A stretch of DNA of 62,290 nucleotides from Oscillospiraceae bacterium (GTDB lineage: Bacteria > Bacillota > Clostridia > Oscillospirales > Oscillospiraceae), in the NCBI GenBank assembly GCA_017522015.1, contig JAFXAW010000048.1, forward strand, positions 1 to 62,290. Reading direction: 5' to 3'. Made by a program: the position numbers and the translations under genes. Below the pieces are notes generated by a model that saw nothing but the letters and a program-made list of their open reading frames with translations, did no database searches and had not been told where the DNA came from. This document shows, in pieces, positions 40,471-49,767 of the stretch. The first letter of the stretch is position 1. Each line of letters opens with the position of its first letter.

Positions 40471-41526
40471 ATGAAGAAAGTAATTTCTTTGATTCTGGCG
40501 GTGATGGTGCTGCTGTCCTGCGCGATAACATCCTATGCAACCGACAACTCCCGCGAGTTCTTCTTTGAACTGTCGGTAGATGGCAGTAATGAGAAAAAGG
40601 TGCAGCCCGGTGACATCATCACCGTTGTGTTCACCCTGTGCCGGACAGACAGCGAAGAAAACTATGATATGTATGCCATGCAGAACGAAATCCGCTATGA
40701 CAGCGAATTCTTCAAGCTGGTGGAAGACAGCGCGATGCTCAGCGATGGCATCTCCACAACTGAAATCGGTCTGCGGGATACCTTCCGGGAGTTCTATATG
40801 AACTTTGTATCGCTGTCCGGCGGCGAAAGCTGGAGTGCGAAGAAGCTGATCGGCTCTTTTCAACTGGAAGTTATCGGCAACTCCGGCGTGTCCAAAATTA
40901 CCAATCAGGATTACCTGGTTTCCACCGCTGACGGCAAGGACAGCTACGCTGCCACCTGCCAGGACGTGACGGTGATCCTGACCACCGACTGCACCGTTTC
41001 CTTTGAAACCAACGGAGGCTCCTCCATTCCCGATCAGATCGTTCAGTACGGGGAGACGGTTGCCCGTCCCGACAATCCTGTCCGCGAGGGCTATCGGCTG
41101 GTAGGCTGGTACACCGATATTGATTTGCAAAATCCCTGGGATTTTGATGCCGACACCGTCCGGGGCAATATGACCCTGTATGCCAAATGGGAGCAGGGCG
41201 TCCCCATTGAAGAGACACCGACCGATGACAATGACGGCGGTTTTGGCGGCTGGTGGTGGCTGTTGGGGCTGGGCCTGCTGGGCCTGCTGATTTTGATTCT
41301 GATCCTGCTGCTGAATAAGAAAACCGTCAGATTTGAGACGGGCTGCAGAGAGAAGATCAAGGAGCAGAAGGTCAAGAAGGGCGGCTATGCAGAGCGTCCC
41401 GCAGAACCTGCCAGCACGGGCAGGACCTTTGCCGGCTGGTACGCGGATGCGGAATACACGCAGCGCTGGGACTTCGAGAACGACAAAGTCAAGGATAATA
41501 TGACCCTGTACGCAAAGTGGATCTGA
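40471..41526 (+). CDS. Membrane-anchored cohesin-like protein with InlB-type repeats on both sides of a transmembrane helix
   Basis: 351 residues, ATG a few bases after GGAGG. Signal peptide to ~23. Cohesin-like domain ~28-165 (VQPGDIITVVFTLCR, AMQNEIRYDSEFFKLVED). First Flg_new/InlB-B repeat ~172-245 (VSFETNGGSSIPDQIV, LVGWYTDIDLQNPWDFD, NMTLYAKWE). Glycine-rich linker, then a strong hydrophobic helix (~258-283, LLGLGLLGLLILILILLL) ending in NKK. A second repeat of the same type (~285-351: TFAGWYADAEYTQRWDFEN, NMTLYAKWI) follows. With the signal peptide cleaved, the second repeat should be cytoplasmic, which is unusual. Likely the cell-surface anchor for dockerin partners. Confidence 0.8.
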   Translation: MKKVISLILAVMVLLSCAITSYATDNSREFFFELSVDGSNEKKVQPGDIITVVFTLCRTDSEENYDMYAMQNEIRYDSEFFKLVEDSAMLSDGISTTEIGLRDTFREFYMNFVSLSGGESWSAKKLIGSFQLEVIGNSGVSKITNQDYLVSTADGKDSYAATCQDVTVILTTDCTVSFETNGGSSIPDQIVQYGETVARPDNPVREGYRLVGWYTDIDLQNPWDFDADTVRGNMTLYAKWEQGVPIEETPTDDNDGGFGGWWWLLGLGLLGLLILILILLLNKKTVRFETGCREKIKEQKVKKGGYAERPAEPASTGRTFAGWYADAEYTQRWDFENDKVKDNMTLYAKWI

Positions 41527-41536
41527 AAATAACAAT

Positions 41537-41562
41537 CCCCACCCGGGAAATCCCGGGTGGGG
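41537..41562 (+). other. Intra-operon GC hairpin
   Basis: CCCCACCCGGGA-AA-TCCCGGGTGGGG, a 12-base perfect stem ten bases after the anchor gene stop; no T tract. Resembles the hairpin at 37283 and may set relative mRNA levels. Confidence 0.55.
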
Positions 41563-41648
41563 TGCAGCTGCCTTTGGCACTTGCGTATGTCCGCCGGATT
41601 TTGGTGGGTATACGCAAAGGTCAAAAGCAACAACAGAGGGATTAATTT

Positions 41649-44600
41649 ATGAATTGGAATGTATTGTTACATAAAAATGTTCTGCAAACCGGCTTGTGTA
41701 TTCTGCTTTGCGCAACGTTGTTGCTTGGCTTGCTTCTGCCGGCTCATGATATGACGCGTTCCCAGCCAAGCAATCCATTGGATCATGAGGCGATTCGGGA
41801 AATCACCATTCTGAAGGTCGGAGACGATGTGAGCGAACTGGATGATATCGTGGTTCCCAATGAAGACAGCGCTGCGCAGACAGAGCCGGAGGAGCCTCAG
41901 CCCGAGGAGACAGAGCCGGAGGAGCCTCAGCCCGAGGAAACACAGCCGGAGGAGCCTCAGCCCGAGGAAACGGATCCCACAAATCCCGATGACGGCGATG
42001 AGGATGAGGGCAACGATGACGGCGACGATGGGGAAGAAGGCGGAGACGAGCTGGAGCTGGATCTGGCGGCGGTAATGACCTGGTATAAGTACGGCACCGA
42101 CCCCAACACCATCGCCTGCGGACCCTCCGGCACGGTTGCCAAATCCGTCAACACGGCCCAGCTTGTAAATAATTCTCTGAAGTACGAATTCGCCCTCACC
42201 GGCACAGATGCCAAATATGTGGAGATCACAAACGTGTCCGTGGCAGCCGGTGACAGCGCATTCCGGGAAACGGGAAAGAGCGGCAGCATTCCGATTGAGC
42301 TTGCCGACGGAAACGGTGACCGGAATTATACCTTCCGTGTGACGGCGTTTATTGAGAAAGCCGGGAAAAACGATGGAGATGTCCGGCAGGAATTGGAATT
42401 CGCATTCGTGCTGAAATGTGAGTACAGTCTGGATCTGGACTTGGAATTGACCTGGCATCCAGAGGATAGCAACGTTCGGAAAATTGTTTGCGGCCCTGAC
42501 AAGACCGAGAGTTTCTCCGTTAAGAATTACGATTTGACAGAGCGGGTCTTTGGCTACTCTGTGCAGTTGATTGGATCTCTGGCAGAAGATGCGCAAATCA
42601 TCGGTGCCGACTACACCACGGCATCCGGACAAGAATCCGGAGAGCTGGCGCCGGACAGCGGCACGCTGATCCTGAATCCTGCACCCGGTGCGGACAAGGA
42701 GGTTTACAATCTCACCTTTACGGTTCGTACAGCGGAAAGAGAGGTGCTCTACCACTACAAGCTGACATATCAGGAAACCCTGGATGTGCAGCTGAAATTT
42801 CATTGGATGGAAAAGGGGATAACTCCGAGAACAAAAACCTGTGAAGCGGATGATACATCTGTCCTGCGCATCAAAAACAACCAGCTTTCCGCCGGCGCAA
42901 TTCCATATGAACTGGAGCTCACCGGTGCAGATGGGGAGAATGGCCGAATTCTGAGTGTGGCATACATCTCTGAAGCCGGCGGCAGCGGCAATCTGGAGGC
43001 CAGCGGATCTCTGCCTCTTTCCATGCCGGCCGGCGCGACGTCCAATGCCTATCATATTACAGTCAATACAATGGTCAGCGGCCAGCGGGTAGTCTTTGAA
43101 ATCGTCATTTACTACTCTGCGGATCTGTCTCTGCAAATGGAATACACCGTAAAGGAAGCCGGTGCGCCCGTTGCGCGGCAGGTCACCTGCGAGAACACAA
43201 GAAGCAAGACCGCCGAAGCGGTTTATGACGATCAGCTCACAGACGGAGCGCTTGACTACACCATGTCCCTTGTCGGCGCAGAGGATAATGTGTCCATCAC
43301 ATCTGTGACCTGCTATCAATCCGGCAGCGGAAGAACCGTCACTTTGGGAGCGGTGGGACAGATTAGCCTGCTTTTGAAGGATGGCAAGACCGGTGAAAAC
43401 ACCTTCGAGATCGAAGCGCAGGATGACAGCGGCAATGTCTATCATTTTACTGTCAATATTCCCTACAAGCACAGAGGCGAAAACAGCATCAAGATCAGCA
43501 CCAACTTGCTCGACGGGCAGGAGATTATCAACGAAACGAAAACCAATTTGACTGTCCGGGCGTGGAGCGAGGATGCAAACGGCAATGTCATCAGCTATAT
43601 CCCCGCGAACGGTACGGATACCAAGCTGATCGTCACGTTTGACGGTGAGGTTCTCAGCTATATCAGCTCCTCCGGTGCAGCTTCCGAATATGATCTGTAT
43701 CCGGCGAACCCCGAGGTGGGTGACACCAATATCCATACCCTGAACATCTATGCAGAGGATGCGCTGGGAAATTACGGCGAGCTGACGCTGACCCTGAACG
43801 GGCAGCGCAGAGAATCCGGCCAGCAGATCGGCACAGCGACCATCTATGTGGATATGACGGCCCTCGGTTTAGGTGTGGTGGCGAATTTGAGCTATAACGT
43901 GCTGGCGGACGAGCCTGTGTCCTATGTGATCGCCAAAGCCATTATGGGGCAGGATACCGGCGAACCTTTCGGGAAAGCCGAGCAGACGCTTGGCTGGGGC
44001 GGCCGCTATGCAGGTACGTTGGACACAGGCTTCTATCTGCAGAGTCTGACCACCGGCCATAACGCCAACGCCCTGGAAGGCGGCATGTGGCCCGGCGCTA
44101 CAGAGGAAGAAGTGCTCTCTGCCATTGATGCCCGTTTTGGCGCAGGAACCGGACTTGCAACCCTCTGGCGCTGCCTGTATCGAAACGGACTGAACAAAAG
44201 CACGGGCTCCGGCAACAGCTTCGGTGAAATGGATTATACCAGCGGTTCGGGCTGGATGTACAGCGTGGGAGGATCTACTTACTATCCCGGCCAGTCCATG
44301 TCCAGCGTCTATTTGCAACCCGGTGATGTGCTGATCGTCCGCTACACTTTGGCCTATGGCTGGGATGTGGGCGGCGGCTCTCCCGGCTACGGCAGCACCG
44401 TTGGCTACTGCGTGTCCGCCGTCAATGGCAGCATCCGGGTCAATCACAGGATGGAAACAGTCACCAATGCGGACGGCTCGGTTTCCAACGTCTGCCATTG
44501 CTGCGGCATTGTGGAGGACTGCGCCCATGCGAATGTGAGCTGCACGGATCTTGGCGATGGAACCCATATTCAGTATTGCAATGACTGCAGGAAGGAAATT

Positions 44601-45311
44601 GGAGACCCTGCGGAACACGGTTGGGTATATACCGGCGAGAATGCGGCAGACCATCACAACTGCGCGGAATGTAATGCGGCAGAAGCCCATAACTGGAAGG
44701 AAGTGGAGGGCAGCAATACCGCAACTTGCACGGAACCGGGCAGAAGAAGCGTCCAGTGCGCGATTTGCAATATGATCCGGGAAGAGGAAGCCGCCCCCAA
44801 GGGGCATGCGCTGGATAATAAATGGCAGGTAACTGCGGCAGAGCATTATGAAAAATGCTCCATTTGCGAAGAAATTGCCAACCGCGGACGCCATCAGTAT
44901 AAGCACGTTACTTATACCGAGAACGGTGTGCAGAAGGAAACCTATGAGTGTCAGATCTGCAGCGCATGGCATGTGGATGAATGCAGCGGCACATTGACAG
45001 AAATCCACGCCACATGTCAGAAAACCACTTATCATTGCAGCAGCTGCGGCTATGACATGGATAAGGAGGGCTTCTTCGCCGGACATCACCGCTATACAGG
45101 CGGTTACTGTGAATACTGCGGTGAAGCGGATCCCAACGGCGGAACGGCCGAAACTCCCGGAACGGAACCGCCGCAAACGGAACCGCCGGTGACAGAGCCT
45201 CCGACGACAGAGCCTCCCGAAACGGAGCCGCCCACAACAACTCCCCCGGAACCAGAGCCGGATCCCCAGCCGGAACAGCCTGAGGACGCCGGCGGGGCCG
45301 AAACAGTCTAA
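41649..45311 (+). CDS. Large surface protein: four tandem repeat domains, DUF4430-like domain and cysteine-rich C-terminus
   Basis: 1220 residues, ATG after AGAGGG. N-terminal hydrophobic segment (~13-32), an acidic Pro/Glu repeat (EEPQPEET, ~75-112) and a D/E-rich linker. Four homologous ~115-residue domains start near 133, 261, 377 and 491; each opens with alternating hydrophobics and an aromatic, has a Cys about 20 residues later, and continues LxYxxxLxG. A DUF4430-like domain (~735-910) has SGWMYSVGGSTYYPG and LQPGDVLIVRYTL, with an inserted helical part. Residues ~945-1157 hold many CxxC pairs (CHCCG, CNDCRKE, CAECNA, CAICN, CSICEE, CQICS, CSSCGYD, CEYCGE), a zinc-ribbon-like array. Pro/Glu/Thr tail. 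Probably a corrinoid- or metal-binding surface subunit (inference). Confidence 0.75.
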   Translation: MNWNVLLHKNVLQTGLCILLCATLLLGLLLPAHDMTRSQPSNPLDHEAIREITILKVGDDVSELDDIVVPNEDSAAQTEPEEPQPEETEPEEPQPEETQPEEPQPEETDPTNPDDGDEDEGNDDGDDGEEGGDELELDLAAVMTWYKYGTDPNTIACGPSGTVAKSVNTAQLVNNSLKYEFALTGTDAKYVEITNVSVAAGDSAFRETGKSGSIPIELADGNGDRNYTFRVTAFIEKAGKNDGDVRQELEFAFVLKCEYSLDLDLELTWHPEDSNVRKIVCGPDKTESFSVKNYDLTERVFGYSVQLIGSLAEDAQIIGADYTTASGQESGELAPDSGTLILNPAPGADKEVYNLTFTVRTAEREVLYHYKLTYQETLDVQLKFHWMEKGITPRTKTCEADDTSVLRIKNNQLSAGAIPYELELTGADGENGRILSVAYISEAGGSGNLEASGSLPLSMPAGATSNAYHITVNTMVSGQRVVFEIVIYYSADLSLQMEYTVKEAGAPVARQVTCENTRSKTAEAVYDDQLTDGALDYTMSLVGAEDNVSITSVTCYQSGSGRTVTLGAVGQISLLLKDGKTGENTFEIEAQDDSGNVYHFTVNIPYKHRGENSIKISTNLLDGQEIINETKTNLTVRAWSEDANGNVISYIPANGTDTKLIVTFDGEVLSYISSSGAASEYDLYPANPEVGDTNIHTLNIYAEDALGNYGELTLTLNGQRRESGQQIGTATIYVDMTALGLGVVANLSYNVLADEPVSYVIAKAIMGQDTGEPFGKAEQTLGWGGRYAGTLDTGFYLQSLTTGHNANALEGGMWPGATEEEVLSAIDARFGAGTGLATLWRCLYRNGLNKSTGSGNSFGEMDYTSGSGWMYSVGGSTYYPGQSMSSVYLQPGDVLIVRYTLAYGWDVGGGSPGYGSTVGYCVSAVNGSIRVNHRMETVTNADGSVSNVCHCCGIVEDCAHANVSCTDLGDGTHIQYCNDCRKEIGDPAEHGWVYTGENAADHHNCAECNAAEAHNWKEVEGSNTATCTEPGRRSVQCAICNMIREEEAAPKGHALDNKWQVTAAEHYEKCSICEEIANRGRHQYKHVTYTENGVQKETYECQICSAWHVDECSGTLTEIHATCQKTTYHCSSCGYDMDKEGFFAGHHRYTGGYCEYCGEADPNGGTAETPGTEPPQTEPPVTEPPTTEPPETEPPTTTPPEPEPDPQPEQPEDAGGAETV

Positions 45312-45354
45312 TGCTTTTCTTTCTATAAAAAGTAAAGATCATGGAGGAAGATAC

Positions 45355-46290
45355 ATGAATCCCAAACTGAACCAAATCCTGCAGGAGATCGAGAAAGTCG
45401 TTGTAGGTAAAAATGAAACTGTCGAGAAGATCATGATGGCGGTTTTGGCCGGCGGGCATGTCCTTATGGAGGATGTCCCCGGTACAGGCAAGACCACCAC
45501 CGCCATGGCGTTTGCCAAGGTGTTGGGGCTGGATACCCGCCGCGTCCAGTTCACTTCCGATACCGTGCCCTCGGACATCATCGGCTATTCCGTTTATGAA
45601 AAGCAGATCGGCGGCTTCGTGTTCAAGCCCGGCGCCATTATGACCAATTTGCTGCTGGCGGATGAGATCAACCGCACCTCCAGCAAGACCCAGTCCGCTC
45701 TGCTGGAGGCCATGGAAGAAATGCGGGTTACCGTGGACGGCCAGACCTATCCGCTTCCCAGTCCCTTTGTTGTGCTGGCAACCCAGAACCCTGTTGGCTC
45801 TGCCGGCACGCAGATGCTGCCCAGCGCCCAGATGGATCGCTTTATGATCAAGATCAGCATGGGTTATCCCGATTTTGAAAGCCAGATCAGCATTCTCCGC
45901 GACCGCCATCGTGAGAATCCGTTGGATAAGATTCAGGCGGTGGTCAATATCGACGAACTGCAGCAGCTTATCAGGGAGGCTGCTGCGGTGCAGGTCATGG
46001 ACAGCATCTATGAGTATGTAACCAAGTTGACACAGGCAACCCGTGAGCATCCCATGATCGCGCTGGGCGTCAGTCCCCGCGGTGCCCTGGCTGTTTGCCG
46101 TATGGCAAAAGCCTATGCATACCTCCACGGCCGGGATTACGTCATTCCGGAGGATGTTGTTGCGGTGTTTGTTGACACCTGCGCCCACCGCCTGGTGCTG
46201 GCCACCAAGGCGAGAATGATGGAGGAAAAGCCGGAGAGCCTTTTGCGATCTGTCATCGAAAACGTGAAGATGCCGGTGATTAAAAAATAA
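45355..46290 (+). CDS. MoxR-family AAA+ ATPase
   Basis: 311 residues, ATG after GGAGGAAG. Walker A DVPGTGKTTTA near residue 43, Walker B LLLADEINR near 105, sensor-1 VVLATQNPVG and arginine-finger QMDRFMIKI; the lid domain contains GVSPRGALAVCRMAKA. MoxR ATPases act as chaperones for maturation of envelope or metal-dependent protein complexes and are usually encoded with DUF58 and transglutaminase-like membrane proteins, as here. Cytoplasmic. In this operon it may assist assembly of the surface complex (inference). Confidence 0.93.
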   Translation: MNPKLNQILQEIEKVVVGKNETVEKIMMAVLAGGHVLMEDVPGTGKTTTAMAFAKVLGLDTRRVQFTSDTVPSDIIGYSVYEKQIGGFVFKPGAIMTNLLLADEINRTSSKTQSALLEAMEEMRVTVDGQTYPLPSPFVVLATQNPVGSAGTQMLPSAQMDRFMIKISMGYPDFESQISILRDRHRENPLDKIQAVVNIDELQQLIREAAAVQVMDSIYEYVTKLTQATREHPMIALGVSPRGALAVCRMAKAYAYLHGRDYVIPEDVVAVFVDTCAHRLVLATKARMMEEKPESLLRSVIENVKMPVIKK

Positions 46291-46308
46291 CGGGAGCAGG
46301 TATTGCTT

Positions 46309-47445
46309 ATGATTGCAATGAAAATAGGCTGGCTTGCGCTGGAAGTGCTGCTGCTGTGGTGCTTTGTCTGGTTCGGAAGCGGTGTGGCGCTGGCCCTTGC
46401 ATTGCTGCTGATTCTGCTGCCCCTTTGCAGCATTCCCATCTCGGCCTATCTGCGAAAAAAGCTCGAGATCAGCATAGAAGCTGCGGTCAGCCAGCGGAAG
46501 GGCGACGAAGGGAGCATCACCATCAAGCTGCAAAATCCCACCGTCTTTGCCGCACTTCGCGTGCGCTGCGATGTGGTGGTGCAAAACCAGCTGAACCGGG
46601 AAACGAAGAAACAGCGGCTTGTTACCTGGGCTGCGCCCAAAAAAGTGCAAAAATGCAGCTTGCGGGTTGGGAGTGAATATTGCGGGCGACTCCGTGTGTG
46701 GGTGCCGCAGGTTGTGCTCTATGACTGCTTCGGCATCTTTGGCATACGCTGCAAGTGCAATGCCGTTGCCCATACTGCCGTACAGCCGGAAACTTTTGAG
46801 CCGAATGTGGTTCTGGTGCCCAATCCCAGCGCCGCGGACGACAGTGAGAGCTATTCTCAGGAACGGCCCGGCTCGGATTTGACGGAAACTTTCCAGCTCC
46901 GGGAATATGTTCCGGGTGACAGCCCCAGGCAGATTCACTGGAAACTGACCAATAAATTCGATAAGCTCATCGTCCGGGATCCAGGCTTGCCCATTTCCAA
47001 AAATGTGCTGGTGTTTTGGGAGCGAACCGGTGAAACCCGGAATCCTGGCCTCATTGATGCCCAGGCGGAAGTGGTGATCTCCCTTTGCCGCAGCCTTGTG
47101 GACATGGGTATCCAGTTCACTGTGGGCTGGAATGATACGGACCGGAATCTGTGCATTACGCACCGCATTCGGGAAATGGACGAGTTTGTGGGCATTATCC
47201 CGAGACTGCTGCGAGCCACCGGTGCAGAGACGGGGGTGAGCGGCGCGGGCCTGCTGCTGCAGACCCGGCCGGATGCCCTGTGTGCGCATATGATTTACAT
47301 TGCCGAAACGCCACAGAGTGAAGTCGTGGATATGCAGCGCTATGGCCATGTGACCATGCTGCTGTGCGGTGAAACGGTTTTGGACGGCGCAGTGTGCTTC
47401 GGCGAGAATGACTATGTCAGTCAATTAACTGAAATTGAGATTTAA
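46309..47445 (+). CDS. DUF58-domain membrane protein
   Basis: 378 residues from ATG 46309 (AGGT seven bases upstream; a TTG two codons earlier is less likely). Two N-terminal membrane helices (~3-45), then a beta-rich segment and the DUF58 signature YVPGDSPRQIHWKLTNKFDK followed by LIVRDPG near 210. The rest is a degenerate von Willebrand A-like fold (NVLVFWERTGE). Standard partner of MoxR. Lies 18 bases after the MoxR gene and 14 before the transglutaminase-like gene. Confidence 0.88.
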   Translation: MIAMKIGWLALEVLLLWCFVWFGSGVALALALLLILLPLCSIPISAYLRKKLEISIEAAVSQRKGDEGSITIKLQNPTVFAALRVRCDVVVQNQLNRETKKQRLVTWAAPKKVQKCSLRVGSEYCGRLRVWVPQVVLYDCFGIFGIRCKCNAVAHTAVQPETFEPNVVLVPNPSAADDSESYSQERPGSDLTETFQLREYVPGDSPRQIHWKLTNKFDKLIVRDPGLPISKNVLVFWERTGETRNPGLIDAQAEVVISLCRSLVDMGIQFTVGWNDTDRNLCITHRIREMDEFVGIIPRLLRATGAETGVSGAGLLLQTRPDALCAHMIYIAETPQSEVVDMQRYGHVTMLLCGETVLDGAVCFGENDYVSQLTEIEI

Positions 47446-47459
47446 GGGAGGCGATTGCC

Positions 47460-49751
47460 TTGACCCAACGGAATAAAGCGGGGATACGGCTTCGCCAGAC
47501 CGTGAGTCCCAGAAAGAAAGATACCTTTTGGGTGCTGCAGACCCTGGTGGCATTGTTTGCCTCGGCGGTATTGGTGCTGACGGCAACGGGACTCACGGGC
47601 AACGCCTGGCCTGTGATGCTGGCAGTATCTGTATGGCTATGCCTCGTCTACGGCGTCCTGCTCAGGGCCGGACACGAAAACTGGTTATATATCGGCAGTT
47701 TGTTTGTTGCGCTGATGTTAACCGTGGTTTTCCGCAAGCAGCTGCTGGAGGGCTTTCGGGTCTTTTGGAATACGGCAAGTGATGCGATGCTTCAAGGCAC
47801 CGGTTGGGTGCTCCCGGAGTGGGAGCTGCAGCTGAGTAAGGAACAGAGCGGGTTCTGCGTTTCTCTGTTCTCGGGCGTGTGCGCCTGCGTGATCGCCTTG
47901 GTCTGCTGCTGGCTTGCTTCCCGTGCACCCGCTGTGCTGGCGGTTTTGCTGCCCGCTGCGCTGATTTTCGGCATGACAAGTTTTGGCACAGATGTGCGCT
48001 TTGTATGGCTGCTTCCGGTGCTGGCCGTTTCGGTGTTGATTCTTGTGTACAGCGGTTGGCGGAAGAAGGGCTCTGCTGCTCCCGTCGTGACAAGCTGGTT
48101 GATTTGCGGCGTGGCTGCTTTTCTGTTGATCGCCTTGTCAAGCTTGCCCGGCGTGCAGAGCAGGGCTGCCCGGATTCGGGAGAATGTACATCAGACAATC
48201 CACGAGAAAGAGTACGAAACCAAATACACAACTCTGCCGGAAGGTGACTTCTCCAATTATCAGAAGACGGATAAAACGGATAAAAAAGCGCAACAGGCGC
48301 TTGCGGTCACCATGGGAAAACCCCAGCAGATGTTTTTGCGGGGCTTCACCGGTGCGGTGTTTACGGGAAATGCCTGGACGCCGCTGGATACGGAAGCTTT
48401 GGTCAAGAACAAGCAGCTTCTGTATTGGCTCAACCTCAATGCTTTTGACCGGAATGCACAGTTTGATGCAGCGGCTGCTTATGCCGGAATGGAGCAGAGC
48501 ACCGTTACCATTCAGAATATCGGAGCTTGCAGCTACTACCGTTATGTACCCTTCAGCATTGGCAAGGGGGCATGGGCGGAGGCGGAAAACCTGAACACAG
48601 ACGGTGTTTACGGAAAAGGGGAGCGGAGCTATGTTTACTCCGTCACCGCCGGAAGCGCCGATGATATTCTGCAGGTGCTGACCCATCTGCAGACCTCCGA
48701 TGATCCTGCCGTGCTCCAGTACCGGAAAGCGGAAAGCGGTTACCGGCAGTTTGTGGGTCACTACTATCTGCAGATTCCCACGGATGTGAAAGCGCTTTTG
48801 CAGGAGCAGTGGGATGAGACCGCAGCGCAGTACGGAAGCGCCGACAACCTCACTTTGCAGCAGGCGCAGGAATGCACTTTAATCTTTCTGAGCAAATGCT
48901 TCCCGGAGGAAGGAACGCCTGAGGATATGGAGCTGCCGCTGAAAATGGCGGAGGGAACCTCTTTCCAATATGCCACCGTGGCGGCCATGACTCTGCGTTA
49001 TTTCGGAATCCCTGCGCGGTATGCGGAAGGCTATGTGATTTCTCCGGAGATGGCAGAGAAATATGAAAGCGGCGAAACCATGACGGTGGACAGCAACTGT
49101 GCCAAAGCCTGGGTGGAAGTCTATCAGGATGGCATCGGCTGGATCCCCATGGATCTGACACCCGGCATCGGGGAGATTTTGGAAGACCCCGAACGTAGCG
49201 AGCCTGACAAAAATGACTCCTCCAATAAGGATACCACGGAGAAAAAAGACAAAGAGGAAGAAGAGCCTCCCGAAGACGAGCAGCCGCAGCCGGTTGGAGG
49301 CAGCATGGTCATGATCGTTCTCAAGACGGTTCTTTGGGGACTGCTGATTGTTTTGGCGGCGCTCCTTGTTGTGGCTTTGGGCCTTTGGCTGAGAAGAAAG
49401 CTCCTGCTGCGACGGAAAGAAGAAAAATTCCGGAGCCAGAATGCCCGTGATGCAGTTGCCTGGATCTATGCGGATACTGCAGCGCTTCTGGAAAAGCTGG
49501 GCTTTAGTCGCGGAAACGGTTCCATGCGCGACCTTGCAAAACCTCTGGAAGAAAAATACGGCACAGAATTTGGCGCACAGTTTGAAGCTGTGACAAGCTT
49601 AAATGACCAGGCTATGTTCAGCGGTCAGACGATGGAGGAAGACCATCGGGTGGCTGCCGCTCAGTTTCACAGCCATGTGCTGGAAAAACTGAAATCGGAA
49701 GTGAAGTGGTACAAGCGTATGTGGCTCAAGTGGGCTGCCTGCCTGTACTGA
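47460..49751 (+). CDS. TgpA-like membrane transglutaminase-fold protein with substituted catalytic residues
   Basis: 763 residues from TTG in GGGAGGCGATTGCCTTG (same context as the 37427 gene). Six or seven N-terminal membrane helices, an extracytoplasmic part with the transglutaminase-like domain (~485-570), an acidic/lysine linker, another helix (~615-640) and a cytoplasmic DUF4129-like tail. The usual Cys in GxCxxFA reads GTSFQYA (Ser501), and the usual His in HAWVEV reads CAKAWVEVY (Lys549); only Asp565 of the triad remains, in PMDLTP. So the domain is probably a non-catalytic binding fold. GIPARYAEGY is intact, confirming the alignment. Third member of the MoxR/DUF58 set. Confidence 0.85.
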   Translation: MTQRNKAGIRLRQTVSPRKKDTFWVLQTLVALFASAVLVLTATGLTGNAWPVMLAVSVWLCLVYGVLLRAGHENWLYIGSLFVALMLTVVFRKQLLEGFRVFWNTASDAMLQGTGWVLPEWELQLSKEQSGFCVSLFSGVCACVIALVCCWLASRAPAVLAVLLPAALIFGMTSFGTDVRFVWLLPVLAVSVLILVYSGWRKKGSAAPVVTSWLICGVAAFLLIALSSLPGVQSRAARIRENVHQTIHEKEYETKYTTLPEGDFSNYQKTDKTDKKAQQALAVTMGKPQQMFLRGFTGAVFTGNAWTPLDTEALVKNKQLLYWLNLNAFDRNAQFDAAAAYAGMEQSTVTIQNIGACSYYRYVPFSIGKGAWAEAENLNTDGVYGKGERSYVYSVTAGSADDILQVLTHLQTSDDPAVLQYRKAESGYRQFVGHYYLQIPTDVKALLQEQWDETAAQYGSADNLTLQQAQECTLIFLSKCFPEEGTPEDMELPLKMAEGTSFQYATVAAMTLRYFGIPARYAEGYVISPEMAEKYESGETMTVDSNCAKAWVEVYQDGIGWIPMDLTPGIGEILEDPERSEPDKNDSSNKDTTEKKDKEEEEPPEDEQPQPVGGSMVMIVLKTVLWGLLIVLAALLVVALGLWLRRKLLLRRKEEKFRSQNARDAVAWIYADTAALLEKLGFSRGNGSMRDLAKPLEEKYGTEFGAQFEAVTSLNDQAMFSGQTMEEDHRVAAAQFHSHVLEKLKSEVKWYKRMWLKWAACLY

Positions 49752-49767
49752 GGAAGGAGTATGCCTC

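Noticed and set aside
41875-41975. Short tandem repeats that could suggest a CRISPR array
   Set aside because: They encode an acidic EEPQPEET protein repeat in frame; there are no spacers and no cas genes.
44908-47424. 838-codon minus-strand ORF
   Set aside because: Antisense to the surface protein, MoxR and DUF58 genes, which are unmistakable.
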